Made by a program: the position numbers and the translations under genes
Source: Polyangiaceae bacterium
Lineage (GTDB): Bacteria > Myxococcota_A > Polyangia > Polyangiales > Polyangiaceae
NCBI GenBank assembly: GCA_019637265.1
Contig: JAHBVY010000004.1
Span: 62,001-126,000, forward strand
Length of the DNA stretch: 64,000 bases
Reading direction: 5' to 3'
Shown: positions 9,869 to 18,897 of the stretch, piece after piece
How the letters are laid out: every line of letters starts with the position of its first letter
Position numbering within the stretch: position 1 is the stretch's first letter
The notes under the pieces: model-generated
The model's input: the letters and a program-made list of their open reading frames with translations, nothing else
Told to the model about the DNA's origin: nothing
Database searches by the model: none

Positions 9869-11440
9869 TCACTCGCGCCTGGGCGCGCCCGAATCAGGCG
9901 TCTCCTCACGCGCCGCCGGCAGGCTGACGATGAAGCGCGTGCCGCCTTCAAAGGCCTCGTCGAGCTCAATCTGGCCGCCGGCGCCCTCCACCAAGCCGCG
10001 GCACACCGAGAGCCCGAGCCCGGTGCCCTTGCCCACCTCCTTCGTCGTCACGAACGGTTCGAATAGCTGACCTCTCACCGCGCTCGCGACGCCGGGCCCA
10101 TCGTCCTCCACGCTCAAGATGACCCGACGCGACGCCTCGCTGACGGCTCGCGCGCTCGCGCGCTCGGCTTCACTCGGAGCCTCACGCGGAGGCGCGCTCG
10201 AGGGCTTCCCTGCGCGCTCCTGCGGCGCGGCGTGGGCGCGGATCACCACGTGACCCCCGGGGCCACACGCGTCCGCTGCGTTCATCACCAGGTTCAGCAG
10301 CACCTGCATCAGGTGCTGACTCCCGAGCCGAACCCGGGGCAGCCCCGGCTCGAGGTCCAGCTCGAGCGTCACCTCGCGCAGCGCGCGCTGAGGCCGCAAG
10401 AGGGCGGCGGTGTCGCGCGCCGCCACCTCCACCTCACCCGGTGTGTCCGAGGCGCTGACCGCTCCGGGGCGCGCGAACTGCAACAAGTCGTTCAAAATCC
10501 GGTGGATGCGCTCCGTCTCCTTGCGCATCCGCTCCAGGAAATCGCGCTCTTCTTCTGGTGTGAGCCCCCCCTCCAGGAGCAGATCTTGGAGCCCCATCAG
10601 CGCGGCGATGGGGTTGCCGATCTCGTGCGCCAACCCCGCCGCGAGCCGCCCCACGCTCGCCAAGCGCTCGCTCTGCACCAGGCTGGCTTGTGCCTCCTCG
10701 AGCTCCCGCGTGGCGCGCTCCACCTCATCCACCTGACGGCGCAGCGCCTCTTCCTCCGCCAAGAGGTGCTCCGTCATGCGGCGCAAGGACACGCCGAGCC
10801 GGGTGAGCTCACGCGCGCCGCCAGTCGGCAGCTCCAAGCGCCGCGCGCCGGTGACCACGCGCTCCGCGGCGCCGGAGAGCGCCTCCAAGGGGCGCACGAT
10901 GGACCGCGTGAGCGCGAAGTAGGCCATCACCAACAGGCCCAGCGCGATCACCGCGGTGTACAGCGCGAACAGGCGGGAGAGCGTCCCCGCGCGCGCGGAG
11001 TCGTCGTCGATGCGCGCCACCGCCGCCACCGCGCCCCCCGGGTGCGGCACCGCCACCACGATGGCCGGGCCATGCGCGCTCACCGCGCGCGACACCTGCT
11101 CCCGCGCTGGATCGAGGCGCGACGGCAGCTGGTCGACCGCGACCGGCTCACCCACCCGCGCCAAGGCCGCGCCCGAGGCGTCATACACCCCGATCGCCTC
11201 GAGGCCGCTCGCCCCGATCTCCGCCCGCAAGAGCTCCATCAGCTCAGCTGACGATCGCTGCGCCCGCGCCTCGGCGACATGACCCGCCACGGCGCGCGCC
11301 AGGCTGCGCGCGCTGCCGTAGCGCACCTCTTGGAGCGTGACCCGGGTGTAGGTGGAGACCGCGAAGTAGAGCGGCAGCAGCCCGATCACGAGCAGCGCGC
11401 CGATCAACAACAGCAGCTGAACCCGTAGGCCTGGCCTCAC
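9869..11440 (-). CDS. NtrB-type transmembrane sensor histidine kinase
   Basis: A 523-residue kinase from a GTG start. Two membrane helices (about 7-29 and 153-177) enclose a periplasmic sensor domain of about 120 residues. A HAMP-like segment follows (178-235), then a short coiled coil, the HisKA domain with the phospho-acceptor His272 in AAGLAHEIGNPIAAL, and the ATPase domain with N-box (VLLNLVMNAADA), G1 (VEDDGPGV), F-box (FEPFVTTKEVGKGTGLGL) and the final G2 glycines. The HEIGNP version of the H-box is typical of NtrB/AtoS-like kinases that pair with sigma54 activators. An Ala/Pro/Ser-rich insert (about 405-435) splits the ATPase domain. No response regulator is adjacent, so it is an orphan kinase. 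Confidence 0.93.
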   Translation of the reverse strand: MRPGLRVQLLLLIGALLVIGLLPLYFAVSTYTRVTLQEVRYGSARSLARAVAGHVAEARAQRSSAELMELLRAEIGASGLEAIGVYDASGAALARVGEPVAVDQLPSRLDPAREQVSRAVSAHGPAIVVAVPHPGGAVAAVARIDDDSARAGTLSRLFALYTAVIALGLLVMAYFALTRSIVRPLEALSGAAERVVTGARRLELPTGGARELTRLGVSLRRMTEHLLAEEEALRRQVDEVERATRELEEAQASLVQSERLASVGRLAAGLAHEIGNPIAALMGLQDLLLEGGLTPEEERDFLERMRKETERIHRILNDLLQFARPGAVSASDTPGEVEVAARDTAALLRPQRALREVTLELDLEPGLPRVRLGSQHLMQVLLNLVMNAADACGPGGHVVIRAHAAPQERAGKPSSAPPREAPSEAERASARAVSEASRRVILSVEDDGPGVASAVRGQLFEPFVTTKEVGKGTGLGLSVCRGLVEGAGGQIELDEAFEGGTRFIVSLPAAREETPDSGAPRRE

Positions 11441-11544
11441 CCGAGCTCTTCAGCGCCGAACGCTGCCCCACGCTGCGCGCCGCGGCGACCGCTGTCGCCG
11501 CGCGCCACGTCGCGATTCTGGCGCGCTCTCATCGCGCCCGCGCC

Positions 11545-12048
11545 TCAACCGTTGAACTGACTCTTCACGTCGTCGCTGTTCATCACGACGAGCGCCCAGA
11601 TGCCGAGGGGCAGACCGAACCAGCAGCAAGGGCTGATGCACGGGATCATCGCCAGGATCACCGACACCAGCGAGAACACGAAGGACTCGCCTTTGCGGTA
11701 CTTCATGAGGCCGAAGATGATGACGCCGCCGACGCACATCGCCACGATGTTGAAGATGATGCCGACGAAGCCGCTCATCAGCCCAGCGACGTCCGTACCC
11801 CCAGCGACACCCAGCCCTGCGCCCAGCAGGTTGAGGAGCAGGCTGATCAGCTGGAAGGCCATGCCGATGCCCATCGAGATCATCAGCAGCAGCCCGGGTA
11901 AGCTGAGCTTCTCCAAGTGACTCCCGCCGCCTCCGGACGGGCTGCCCGGCCCCCCGATGAACGGGCTGCCCATCCCGGGACCTGGCATGCCTGGACCGGG
12001 CGGGTTCCCGTAGGGTGGAATATTTCCGTACGGATTATTAGGCTGCAT
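11545..12048 (-). CDS. Small membrane protein with Pro/Gly-rich N-terminus
   Basis: A 167-residue protein of unknown function. Residues 1-44 are low-complexity (repeated Pro, Gly, Asn, Met; for example GNPPGPGMPGPGMG). Three to four hydrophobic helices follow (about 50-75, 85-115 and 124-158). The C-terminus, GIWALVVMNSDDVKSQFNG, resembles the last segment of DUF4190-like proteins common in Myxococcota and Planctomycetota. It stands 104 nt upstream of the histidine kinase gene on the same strand. The cytoplasmic Pro/Gly tail could be an interaction segment; this is inference. Confidence 0.75.
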   Translation of the reverse strand: MQPNNPYGNIPPYGNPPGPGMPGPGMGSPFIGGPGSPSGGGGSHLEKLSLPGLLLMISMGIGMAFQLISLLLNLLGAGLGVAGGTDVAGLMSGFVGIIFNIVAMCVGGVIIFGLMKYRKGESFVFSLVSVILAMIPCISPCCWFGLPLGIWALVVMNSDDVKSQFNG

Positions 12049-12210
12049 CGCCGCAGGGTAACTCGGCCGCCGCCGCGAGCCAACCAGATAAGGCCACCCG
12101 GCTGAAGACGGCTGTCCAGCGCCTCCCCATCGTCACAGGGTGCCTTGCTTTGCCGCAGCGCCTTGCCAAACCCCCTGCCCCCCTCCTATTGCGGCGCCGC
12201 TCATGGAGGA

Positions 12211-12927
12211 CTAGTCAGATAGGCTGATCCGGCGCCCCTTGCGCACGATGATCTCCGAGCCATCGGCCAGGAAGGCAGTGCTGGGCGCGCCGGATAGGGC
12301 CTCCGCGAACTCAGGGCCATAGAGCGCCGTGACGTCGGCCTTCAGCGACGCCTGCTTCGCGCGCCACACGCGCCAGCGCGGGTGCTCTACCTGGTACTCC
12401 ACGGTGCCGCCGTCCTTCTGCTTCGCGTAGCCCCAGTAGTGCTCGGTGATGAAGGTCTCCTCGCTGTCGTCGGGCGTGACCTGCGGCTCCCCCTCATACT
12501 CGAGCGTCAGGCCCTCCCAGGTGTCGCCGTGCTGCCACTCGTAGGTCACCTCGCCCGGCGTGAGGCGGTGACGCATCGGGCGCGCTTCGTAGTTCTCGCC
12601 GTACAGCTCGCGCGCCACCCAAGCGATGGCTCCGCGCGGAACCAACTCCTTCACGAACACCACCCCGCGGCGCCACTCGCCCTCCTGCTTGCACCGCACG
12701 TAGAATCGTAAGTTGACCTCATCGAAATCGCGGTGGAATGGCACAGGGATCCCGAGCACCCGGGTGTCCAAGAAGCGAAAGCCAACCACACTGACGAATA
12801 GCCGCCCCGCGTGGCGATCCAGCTCGCAGCCGTGAGGCACCCGCGCGCTGAGCGCCGCCTCGTCGATTTCGTAGTTCAGCATGGCCAGGTGCTCCCACCG
12901 CGCCGTCAAGAACCGCCCTTCCGTCAT
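12211..12927 (-). CDS. DUF2071 (YqjF-like) family protein
   Basis: A 238-residue protein from the ATG at 12927 (a start at 12975 would add 16 residues). It fits DUF2071: the opening TARWEHLAMLNYEIDEAALSARVPHG, a VSVVGFRFLDTRVLGIPVPFHRDFDEVNLRFYV core, the RGVVFVKELVP segment, and the C-terminal EHYWGYAKQKDGGTVEYQVEHPRW motif. The family is conserved and its biochemical role is unknown. The stop codon overlaps a TCAG-N5-CTGA palindrome (12214-12228). The gene is divergent from the ThrE-type exporter; the shorter start leaves room for a promoter. Confidence 0.85.
   Translation of the reverse strand: MTEGRFLTARWEHLAMLNYEIDEAALSARVPHGCELDRHAGRLFVSVVGFRFLDTRVLGIPVPFHRDFDEVNLRFYVRCKQEGEWRRGVVFVKELVPRGAIAWVARELYGENYEARPMRHRLTPGEVTYEWQHGDTWEGLTLEYEGEPQVTPDDSEETFITEHYWGYAKQKDGGTVEYQVEHPRWRVWRAKQASLKADVTALYGPEFAEALSGAPSTAFLADGSEIIVRKGRRISLSD
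12214..12228. repeat. TCAG-N5-CTGA palindrome (site 3)
   Basis: GTCAG-atagg-CTGAT. It overlaps the last sense codons of the DUF2071 gene, whose stop is at 12211-12213. Confidence 0.7.
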
Positions 12928-12984
12928 CCGACCCTCACTTGGCTGTGCCGCATCCCAATCGTGCCTCGAGCCCATCCTCGAGAG

Positions 12985-14607
12985 ATGGGCGTGACGCTAA
13001 CACGTGGCTTCAGGTCGAGACATTTCACCTGGACTGGCGCCGGCGCCTGCCACCGCCGCACCGGTCAGACGCTCGTTCGAGCTCCAGCGCCGGGTGACGA
13101 CCGAGCACCCCGTCTCGACGCCGTGGCAGGCGGTGCTAGCCACGAGCCCGTGGACCAGCCCCGCCGCGGCACCCAGCTCGACGAAACCCAGCTCGACGAA
13201 CCGGGCTCCGAGGAGAGCTCGCTCGACCCCGGCGAGCCGACGCGCGCGCTCGCGCCCGACATCGACGAGCCCCACATCGACGAATCCGACGCCGAGGCGC
13301 GCCCGAGCCTCAGCCTGAAGCTGCCGAGCCAGATCACCTGGGCGGAGCTGAGTGAGCTGAAGAACTCACTCCCGCCCAGCGCGCTCGTCGACACCGACGC
13401 CACCTACCTGCAAGACGCCAACGCGTTCTTGCTGCGCCTCGGGCGGCTCCTTCACGTGCAAGGCACCGACACCCTGCGCTTGGAGGAGGCCCTCGCCGCG
13501 TGCGCGGCGCGCCTCGGGGTGGAGGTGCAGGTGTTCTCGACGCCCACCTCCTTGTTCGTCGCGGTCGGCGACGAGCGCGTGGCGCAAACACACCTGGTGC
13601 GGGTGGCGCCGGGCGAGGTGAACCTCGCGAAGCTGGCCGATCTGAACCAGCTGATCGACGGCATCGCGCGCGGCGAGGTCTCGCTGGGCGACGCCTTCGA
13701 GCGCCTCGAGCGCGTGGCCTCCGCGCCGCCGCACTACCCGGCTTGGCTCATGCCGTTGGCGTTCGGGATCAGCGCTGCCGCGGCCGCTTGCTTCCTCCGC
13801 GGGCGCCTGCCCGACGTGGTGCTCTCGGGCGCGATCGGGCTCCTGCTGGGCTGCATCTCGCTCTGGATGGCGCGCGACCCTTCACGGAGCCGCGTGTTCC
13901 CCGCCGTCGCGGGCGCGATCGCCGGTGGCTTGGCGAGCTGGGCCAGCCGCTTCTTCCCAGTGTCCGACGGTGTCACCACGCTGGCCTCGTTGATCGTCCT
14001 GCTGCCTGGCTTGTCGCTCACGGTGGCGATGAGCGAGCTGGCAACCCAGCACCTGATGAGCGGCACCGCGCGCTTCGCCGGCGCGGTGGTCAGCCTGCTC
14101 CAGCTCGCGCTCGGCGTCGCGCTGAGCCGCGAGCTGATCGCGCGGCTCTTCCCTCAGGCGCACCCACCGCTCGCCATGCCGCCGCTGCCCGCCTGGACCG
14201 AGGCGGTCGCCCTCGGCCTCGCCCCCGTGGCGTTCGCCGTCCTGTTCCGCGCGAGGAAGCGCGACATCCCGTGGATCATCGGCACCGGGGTGCTCGGCTT
14301 CTCCGGCGCGCGCCTGGGCGCCTCGTGGCTCGGGCCCGAGCTCGGCGTGCTGGTCGGCGCCTTCGTCGTCGCGCTGGTGTCGAACCTGCTCGCGCGGCGG
14401 CTCCGGCGCCCCGCCAGCGTGACCTTGGTGCCCGGCCTGGTGCTGCTGGTGCCAGGGAGCATCGGCTTCCGGAGCCTCAGCTCGTTCATCGAGCGCGACG
14501 TGATGAGCGGCACGGAGGGGATCTTCCGGATGTTCCTGGTGGCCACCAGCCTGGTTGGCGGCCTGCTGCTCGCCAACGCCGTGCTCCCACCGCGCAGCCA
14601 ACTGTGA
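12985..14607 (+). CDS. ThrE-type threonine/serine exporter family protein
   Basis: A membrane protein combining ThrE (DUF1212) and ThrE_2 (DUF3815) domains. The conserved cytoplasmic start is DANAFLLRLGRLLHVQGTDTLRLEEALAACA, followed by FSTPTSLFVAVGD and about ten hydrophobic helices from roughly residue 250 (PAWLMPLAFGISAAAAACF) to the end, including LVPGLVLLVPGSIGFRSLSS in the second domain. The family exports small amino acids in Corynebacterium; the substrate here is inferred. The N-terminal 130 residues are acidic and low-complexity (LDETQLDEPGSEESSLD). The start is uncertain: the ATG at 12985 lies close to the divergent gene, and a GTG at 13123 would also keep the whole domain. Confidence 0.8.
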   Translation: MGVTLTRGFRSRHFTWTGAGACHRRTGQTLVRAPAPGDDRAPRLDAVAGGASHEPVDQPRRGTQLDETQLDEPGSEESSLDPGEPTRALAPDIDEPHIDESDAEARPSLSLKLPSQITWAELSELKNSLPPSALVDTDATYLQDANAFLLRLGRLLHVQGTDTLRLEEALAACAARLGVEVQVFSTPTSLFVAVGDERVAQTHLVRVAPGEVNLAKLADLNQLIDGIARGEVSLGDAFERLERVASAPPHYPAWLMPLAFGISAAAAACFLRGRLPDVVLSGAIGLLLGCISLWMARDPSRSRVFPAVAGAIAGGLASWASRFFPVSDGVTTLASLIVLLPGLSLTVAMSELATQHLMSGTARFAGAVVSLLQLALGVALSRELIARLFPQAHPPLAMPPLPAWTEAVALGLAPVAFAVLFRARKRDIPWIIGTGVLGFSGARLGASWLGPELGVLVGAFVVALVSNLLARRLRRPASVTLVPGLVLLVPGSIGFRSLSSFIERDVMSGTEGIFRMFLVATSLVGGLLLANAVLPPRSQL

Positions 14608-14703
14608 GCACTGAGCCGCCGAGCGCAGCGCGCTCCTAGCGGCAGAGCCAGACGTCAGTAGGGCATACCAAGCGGAGCCTTTGCCAGTGCTTCATGGTGA
14701 CGG

Positions 14704-15498
14704 CTAACCTTCGTCCACCTCCAAGAACCGCTCGAGCGGCACCACGCGGTAACCCTGCGCGTCGATGGCGTCGAGCAGCTGGGGCAACACCTCGGGCGCG
14801 ATGGGCTCGAAGTCGTCGCGCTCGGCGGCGTCGTGGAGCAGCAAGATGGCGCCCGGCTCGAGCCCACGGATCAGCCGCTGAGCGGCCTCCTCCACCGTGG
14901 TGCGGCGGAGCCCATCGCGCCCCTTCGCGCTCCAGGCGACCAGCGTCACCTGAGCGCGCTGAGCGCCAGCGGCGACGCGCGGCGACACGTAGCCGATCGG
15001 TGGCCGAAAGAGCGACACCCGTTGCCCCGTGGCGGCCTCCACCTCACGCTGAGCGCGCGCGATGTCCTCCGTGATGCGCGCTGGGGACCGCAGCGCGTAG
15101 AGCCGATCGTGGTGATAGCTGTGGAGCCCCACGGCGTGACCGGCGTCGACGATCGCGCGCGCCACCTCGGGGTGCGCCGCCACCTTGTTTCCCACAAGGA
15201 AAAACGTAGCGGGCACCGAGCGCGCCTTCAGCACCTCCAGCACGCGCCGCGTGTGCTCCGGGTGCGGCCCATCGTCAAACGTCAGGGCCACTTCCTTGGC
15301 TTCGGTGTCCCCGCGCCAGAGCACGTCGCCGAACACCTCGAGCTGAGGTAAAACCACCCCCAGCCCAATCCACAGGGTGTACGCGAGGAACGCCGCCAGC
15401 GCGTAGGGGAGCGGGATGGGCTCACCGAACAGCGAGCGCAGCATCAGCGCGATGCCCCCCAGGGTCATCACCCACAGGGCGATGCGCGCAGGCGGCAC
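14704..15498 (-). CDS. Polysaccharide deacetylase (NodB domain), membrane-anchored
   Basis: A 264-residue protein from a GTG start. Two hydrophobic segments at the N-terminus (residues 5-50) anchor it, and the NodB homology domain faces the periplasm. All five catalytic motifs are visible: TFDDGPHPE (catalytic and metal Asp), HSYHHDRL (metal histidines), RPPIGYVSP, a SAKGRDGLRR segment in the position of motif 4, and LLLHD (catalytic His). These enzymes remove acetyl groups from N-acetylglucosamine in peptidoglycan or capsule polymers; the substrate here is not known. The gene starts 6 nt after the stop of the membrane protein gene upstream (15505-16032), so the two form an operon. Confidence 0.9.
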   Translation of the reverse strand: MPPARIALWVMTLGGIALMLRSLFGEPIPLPYALAAFLAYTLWIGLGVVLPQLEVFGDVLWRGDTEAKEVALTFDDGPHPEHTRRVLEVLKARSVPATFFLVGNKVAAHPEVARAIVDAGHAVGLHSYHHDRLYALRSPARITEDIARAQREVEAATGQRVSLFRPPIGYVSPRVAAGAQRAQVTLVAWSAKGRDGLRRTTVEEAAQRLIRGLEPGAILLLHDAAERDDFEPIAPEVLPQLLDAIDAQGYRVVPLERFLEVDEG

Positions 15499-15504
15499 CG
15501 GCCC

Positions 15505-16032
15505 TCAGCGCCGCCCGCGGCGACGCTCAGCGGCCGTCGAGAGCTCCTCGCCTTCGTCAGCCAAGCTGCCTTCAACCGAGCCAGCCTGAGCCAGGCCCGG
15601 CGCCACGCGCTGCTTGGCGGCCTCGCGCTGCGCTTCCTTCGAGCCCTCACCGAGGTTGTCCATCTCGTAGAGCAGCGCGAGCACCGTCCCCACGATAGGC
15701 AGTGAAGCTGCCGGCAGCTCACCGACGCGCCCCGCGCCAGCCGAGAGCGCGCTCAGGTCGACGTCCACCGCGGCCCATTTCCTGACGGCAAAAATCGCCA
15801 AGCTCGCGAGCCCCAGGGAGACCACCGCCTTGATGGCGTTCTCCACCCCCGCGCCGCGCACCCAAATCCCCTTGCCCGCCACCAGCGCGGTGAGCACCCC
15901 GGTGAGGGCCGCGAACGCGTAAGCGTAGGGCGCCGTCCAGCTCGTCACCCCCAACCCGAAGATCAGCCCGGCGGCCACCGCGCCGCCCACCAGGACCCCC
16001 TTGACGATCCCCAATAGCAGCCGCGCGATCAT
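15505..16032 (-). CDS. Hypothetical membrane protein, co-transcribed with the deacetylase
   Basis: A 175-residue protein with three or four hydrophobic helices: residues 5-30 (LLGIVKGVLVGGAVAAGLIFGLG), 34-53, a helix around 70-83 (VSLGLASLAIFAVRKWA) and a weaker one near 105-125. The C-terminal 50 residues are charged and end in ERRRGRR. I do not recognise a family. Its 6-nt spacing to the polysaccharide deacetylase gene suggests a shared role in the envelope. Confidence 0.75.
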   Translation of the reverse strand: MIARLLLGIVKGVLVGGAVAAGLIFGLGVTSWTAPYAYAFAALTGVLTALVAGKGIWVRGAGVENAIKAVVSLGLASLAIFAVRKWAAVDVDLSALSAGAGRVGELPAASLPIVGTVLALLYEMDNLGEGSKEAQREAAKQRVAPGLAQAGSVEGSLADEGEELSTAAERRRGRR

Positions 16033-16349
16033 AGGAGGCGGCTAGCCTTGGACCGCGACCGCTCCGAGTCAACCCCACCCGGGAATTCCCCTTCGAACGC
16101 GACCACGCCACCTGCGGGCCGCGCGATGACAGCCGCGCGACAACAGCCGCACGATGACAGCCGCACTCCATGTGGCCCTGCTGCCGTCGACCCGCGCGCC
16201 GCCTGAACCTTTTCACGGCGCCGCGCCTGACGCAGGCTACGGGCCCGCCGCGCCACCGCGCACCTGGGTCGCACCGAGCGCATCGCCGTTCGCCCTCGAG
16301 CGCAGCCACTCGAACCGCCGCAACTGCTCAATCTGACTGACCAAGCCCC
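16033..16349. other. Divergent intergenic region with a 14-bp tandem repeat
   Basis: The gap separates the minus-strand membrane protein gene from the plus-strand MBOAT gene. It contains a three-unit tandem repeat (16121-16162). No gene or clear promoter could be picked out. Confidence 0.55.
16121..16162. repeat. Three 14-bp tandem repeats
   Basis: GCGCGATGACAGCC, GCGCGACAACAGCC and GCACGATGACAGCC follow each other without gaps. Confidence 0.85.
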
Positions 16350-18209
16350 GTGCTGTTCAACACCCTCGACTACGCCGTCTTCTTCAGCTTCGTCTTCGTG
16401 GTCTCTTGGGTGCTCACGGCGCGGCGCTACGCGCTGCTGCTGCCCTGGTTCGCCTTCGCCGGGTACGCCCTGAGCCTCCCGCGCACGGTCTCGAGCGTCG
16501 GCCTCCCCCTCGTCGCGCTGGCGCTCAGCCTGGGGCTCAGCCGGCGCCAACGGGAAGGTGAGCTGCCCACGGCGCGCGCGGCCGCCGTCAGCGTGCTCAT
16601 CAACTTCAGCGGCCTGGCGCTGCTCACCTCCCGCGCAGGGGGCCTGGACCCGCTCTCCACCGGGCTCGGCTGGCTGAAGGTGCCGCTGCCTCACGAGCAC
16701 CTGGGCGCGCTCGCGAGCAACCTCCTATTCGGCGCGGTCGGCGCCACGCTGCTCTTCCTCTTGGTGCGCGCCAGGAAGCTCCGGCTCATCTTCATCCTGC
16801 TCGCGAGCTACGTCTTCTACGCCCACTGGGATTGGCGCTTCTTACCGCTCATCTTCGGCTCCTCCACCATCGACTGGTGGCTGGGTAACACCATCGCGCG
16901 CGAGAGCGACCCCAAGAAGAAGAAGCGCTGGCTCATCCTCACCGCCGTCGTGAACCTCGGCGTGCTCGGGCTGTTCAAGTATTTCAACTTCGGCGTCGAC
17001 ACCGCGCGCGCGCTGCTCGAGTCGCTCGGCATGCACCCGCCGGATTTGGCGCTGCGCATCGCGCTGCCCGTCGGCATCAGCTTCTTCACCTTCGAGTCGA
17101 TGAGCTACGTCATCGACGTTTACCGTGGGGATATCAAGCCGCAGAAGAGCTACGTCGAGTACCTGAGCTTCGTGGCCTTCTTCCCGCACCTGGTGGCCGG
17201 CCCCATCGTGCGCCCGCGCGATCTGTTGCCGCAGCTCGCGGGGCCCGCGCGCTGGAGCTCCAAGGAGGCCTCCGAGGGGCTGTTCTTGATCGCGCTCGGC
17301 CTCGCGAAGAAGGTCTGTATAGGTGACTACCTGGCCCTCAACCTGGTGGACCGTGTGTTCGACGCGCCCACCCAGTATTCGAGCCTCGAGTGTTACGCCG
17401 CGGTGCTCGGCTACGCGGTGCAAATCTACTGTGATTTCTCGGGCTACACGGACATCGCCATCGGCTCGGCGCTGCTGCTCGGCGTGCGCTTCCCGCTGAA
17501 CTTCGACTCCCCCTACAAAGCAGCGGACATCCAGGACTTCTGGCGGCGCTGGCACATCTCCCTCTCCACCTGGCTCCGGGACTACCTCTACATCCCGCTC
17601 GGCGGGAACCGCCGCGGCGAGGTGCGCACCTACATCAACCTCGCGCTCACCATGCTGCTCGGCGGGCTGTGGCACGGCGCCGCGTGGACCTTTGTGGTGT
17701 GGGGTGGCCTCCACGGCGCTGCCCTCGCCGTGCATCGTGGCCTCACCCGGAGCCCGCTGGCCCGCGCCGCCACGGAGCGCGCGCGCGAGGCCCACAAGAG
17801 CTACACCTGGGACGCCGCCAGCGGAAAGAGCGTGGCGCGCCTCCCCGGGCCAGGCTTCACGCCGCCACGGAGCGCCCTCCGCACCGCGCTCGGCGTGTTC
17901 ATCACCTTCCACTTCGTGTGCGCCTGCTGGATCTTTTTCCGCGCGGAGAGTTTCCAGTCAGCCTGGCTGATGTTCGCTCAGTTAGGCCAATTGACTACCT
18001 TCCACCCCAACCTGCACCCCGCGGTGCTCGGCGTGCTCGGCTTGGGCCTCGTGAGCCACTACGTGCCAGAAGCGCTGTTCGTGCGCGCCCGCGAGACCTT
18101 CAAGCGCGCCCCCGCCTTCACCCAAGCGGTGGTGCTGCTCTGGGTGCTGCTCTGGGTCCGCGAGATGGTGAGCGCGGACGCGGTGCCGTTCGTGTACTTC
18201 CAGTTCTGA
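16350..18209 (+). CDS. MBOAT family O-acyltransferase (AlgI/DltB-like)
   Basis: A 619-residue polytopic membrane enzyme from a GTG start. MBOAT landmarks: RKLRLIFILLASYVFYAHWDWRFLPLI, the PVGISFFTFESMSYVIDVYRG segment, FFPHLVAGPIVRPRDLLPQL, DFSGYTDIAIGSALLLGVRFPLNF, the FWRRWHISLSTWLRDYLYIPLGG signature and the catalytic His442 in GLWHGAAWTFVVWGGLHG. Relatives O-acetylate alginate, peptidoglycan or other envelope polymers. No alginate genes are nearby. It differs from the common form in its N-terminus: the usual opening (LFNTLDYAVFFSFVFVVSWVL) is separated from the RKLRLIFILLASYVFYA segment by about 100 extra, largely hydrophobic residues. Confidence 0.92.
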   Translation: MLFNTLDYAVFFSFVFVVSWVLTARRYALLLPWFAFAGYALSLPRTVSSVGLPLVALALSLGLSRRQREGELPTARAAAVSVLINFSGLALLTSRAGGLDPLSTGLGWLKVPLPHEHLGALASNLLFGAVGATLLFLLVRARKLRLIFILLASYVFYAHWDWRFLPLIFGSSTIDWWLGNTIARESDPKKKKRWLILTAVVNLGVLGLFKYFNFGVDTARALLESLGMHPPDLALRIALPVGISFFTFESMSYVIDVYRGDIKPQKSYVEYLSFVAFFPHLVAGPIVRPRDLLPQLAGPARWSSKEASEGLFLIALGLAKKVCIGDYLALNLVDRVFDAPTQYSSLECYAAVLGYAVQIYCDFSGYTDIAIGSALLLGVRFPLNFDSPYKAADIQDFWRRWHISLSTWLRDYLYIPLGGNRRGEVRTYINLALTMLLGGLWHGAAWTFVVWGGLHGAALAVHRGLTRSPLARAATERAREAHKSYTWDAASGKSVARLPGPGFTPPRSALRTALGVFITFHFVCACWIFFRAESFQSAWLMFAQLGQLTTFHPNLHPAVLGVLGLGLVSHYVPEALFVRARETFKRAPAFTQAVVLLWVLLWVREMVSADAVPFVYFQF

Positions 18210-18212
18210 GCA

Positions 18213-18278
18213 GGGTTTTTGGGGGTTTGCCTAGCCGGCGCCGCGCGCGGTGGGCACGGCGCTCTTCGTAGTGCTGCG
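18213..18278 (+). repeat. T-run/G5 dispersed repeat with downstream conserved part
   Basis: The core GGGTTTTTGGGGGTTTGCC continues as TAGCCG, then GCGCGCGGTGGGCA, GGCGC and GTGCTG. The copy at 43875-43942 matches along the same length with few changes. It lies directly after the MBOAT stop. A degenerate inverted G5 element follows at 18374-18387. Confidence 0.75.
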
Positions 18279-18501
18279 GCTCGCTCGGGGGACTCGGGGG
18301 GGCACCTGGTGTACCTGCTCGAGGCACCGAACGGCGCCCTCTGCGAGCGCCGCGCGCTGACGCCCAGCGTGAGCCAACCCCCAAACCTACACGCATCGCG
18401 TGCGCCGACTCGGCCTGCACGTCCATCACGAGCGAAGCGGTGGAGCGGCGCTCGTTCGTTGCCGAGCGGCGCGGCCTCGGGAGATGGTGTACCGTCAGCG
18501 C

Positions 18502-18897
18502 ATGAGTGAGGAGCCAGCGCCTGAGGCTTTGCCCGCCGAGCGCAAGCGGCGCAAGCGGCGGCGGAAGCAACGCGCCGAAGCGGAGGCGCCTGCGCTCCGC
18601 CCCGAGCTCGACGCGGAGGGTCACGAGCGGCCTCGCTTCCTCCTGAGCTTCCCTCAGGACGCGGAGCTCGAGCCGGCGATCGCCGCGTTCGAGGCGGGCA
18701 ACTACGCGGCGGTGCGCGAGCTCACCCCGAAGCTGCTGGAGAGTGAGTCGGAGGCGGTGCGGCGCGCCGCAGCCGAGCTCAGGCGCCGCATCGAGCCGGA
18801 CCCGCTGATGAAGTACCTGCTGCTCGCGGTCGCGCTCTTGGTGGCCGCGCTCCTCTTCTACGCCTACGGCACCCACGGCGCCCATGTGCACCGCTGA
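18502..18897 (+). CDS. Hypothetical protein with C-terminal membrane anchor
   Basis: A 131-residue protein of unknown function. It has a strongly basic stretch (RKRRKRRRKQR) near residues 14-24, an acidic helical middle (FEAGNYAAVRELTPKLLESESEAVRRAAAELRRR, like a single degenerate TPR-type helix pair) and one C-terminal membrane helix (MKYLLLAVALLVAALLFYAYG). This is the layout of a tail-anchored protein. The ATG at 18502 is preferred over an in-frame ATG 18 bases upstream. The next gene overlaps its last 14 nt. Confidence 0.7.
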   Translation: MSEEPAPEALPAERKRRKRRRKQRAEAEAPALRPELDAEGHERPRFLLSFPQDAELEPAIAAFEAGNYAAVRELTPKLLESESEAVRRAAAELRRRIEPDPLMKYLLLAVALLVAALLFYAYGTHGAHVHR

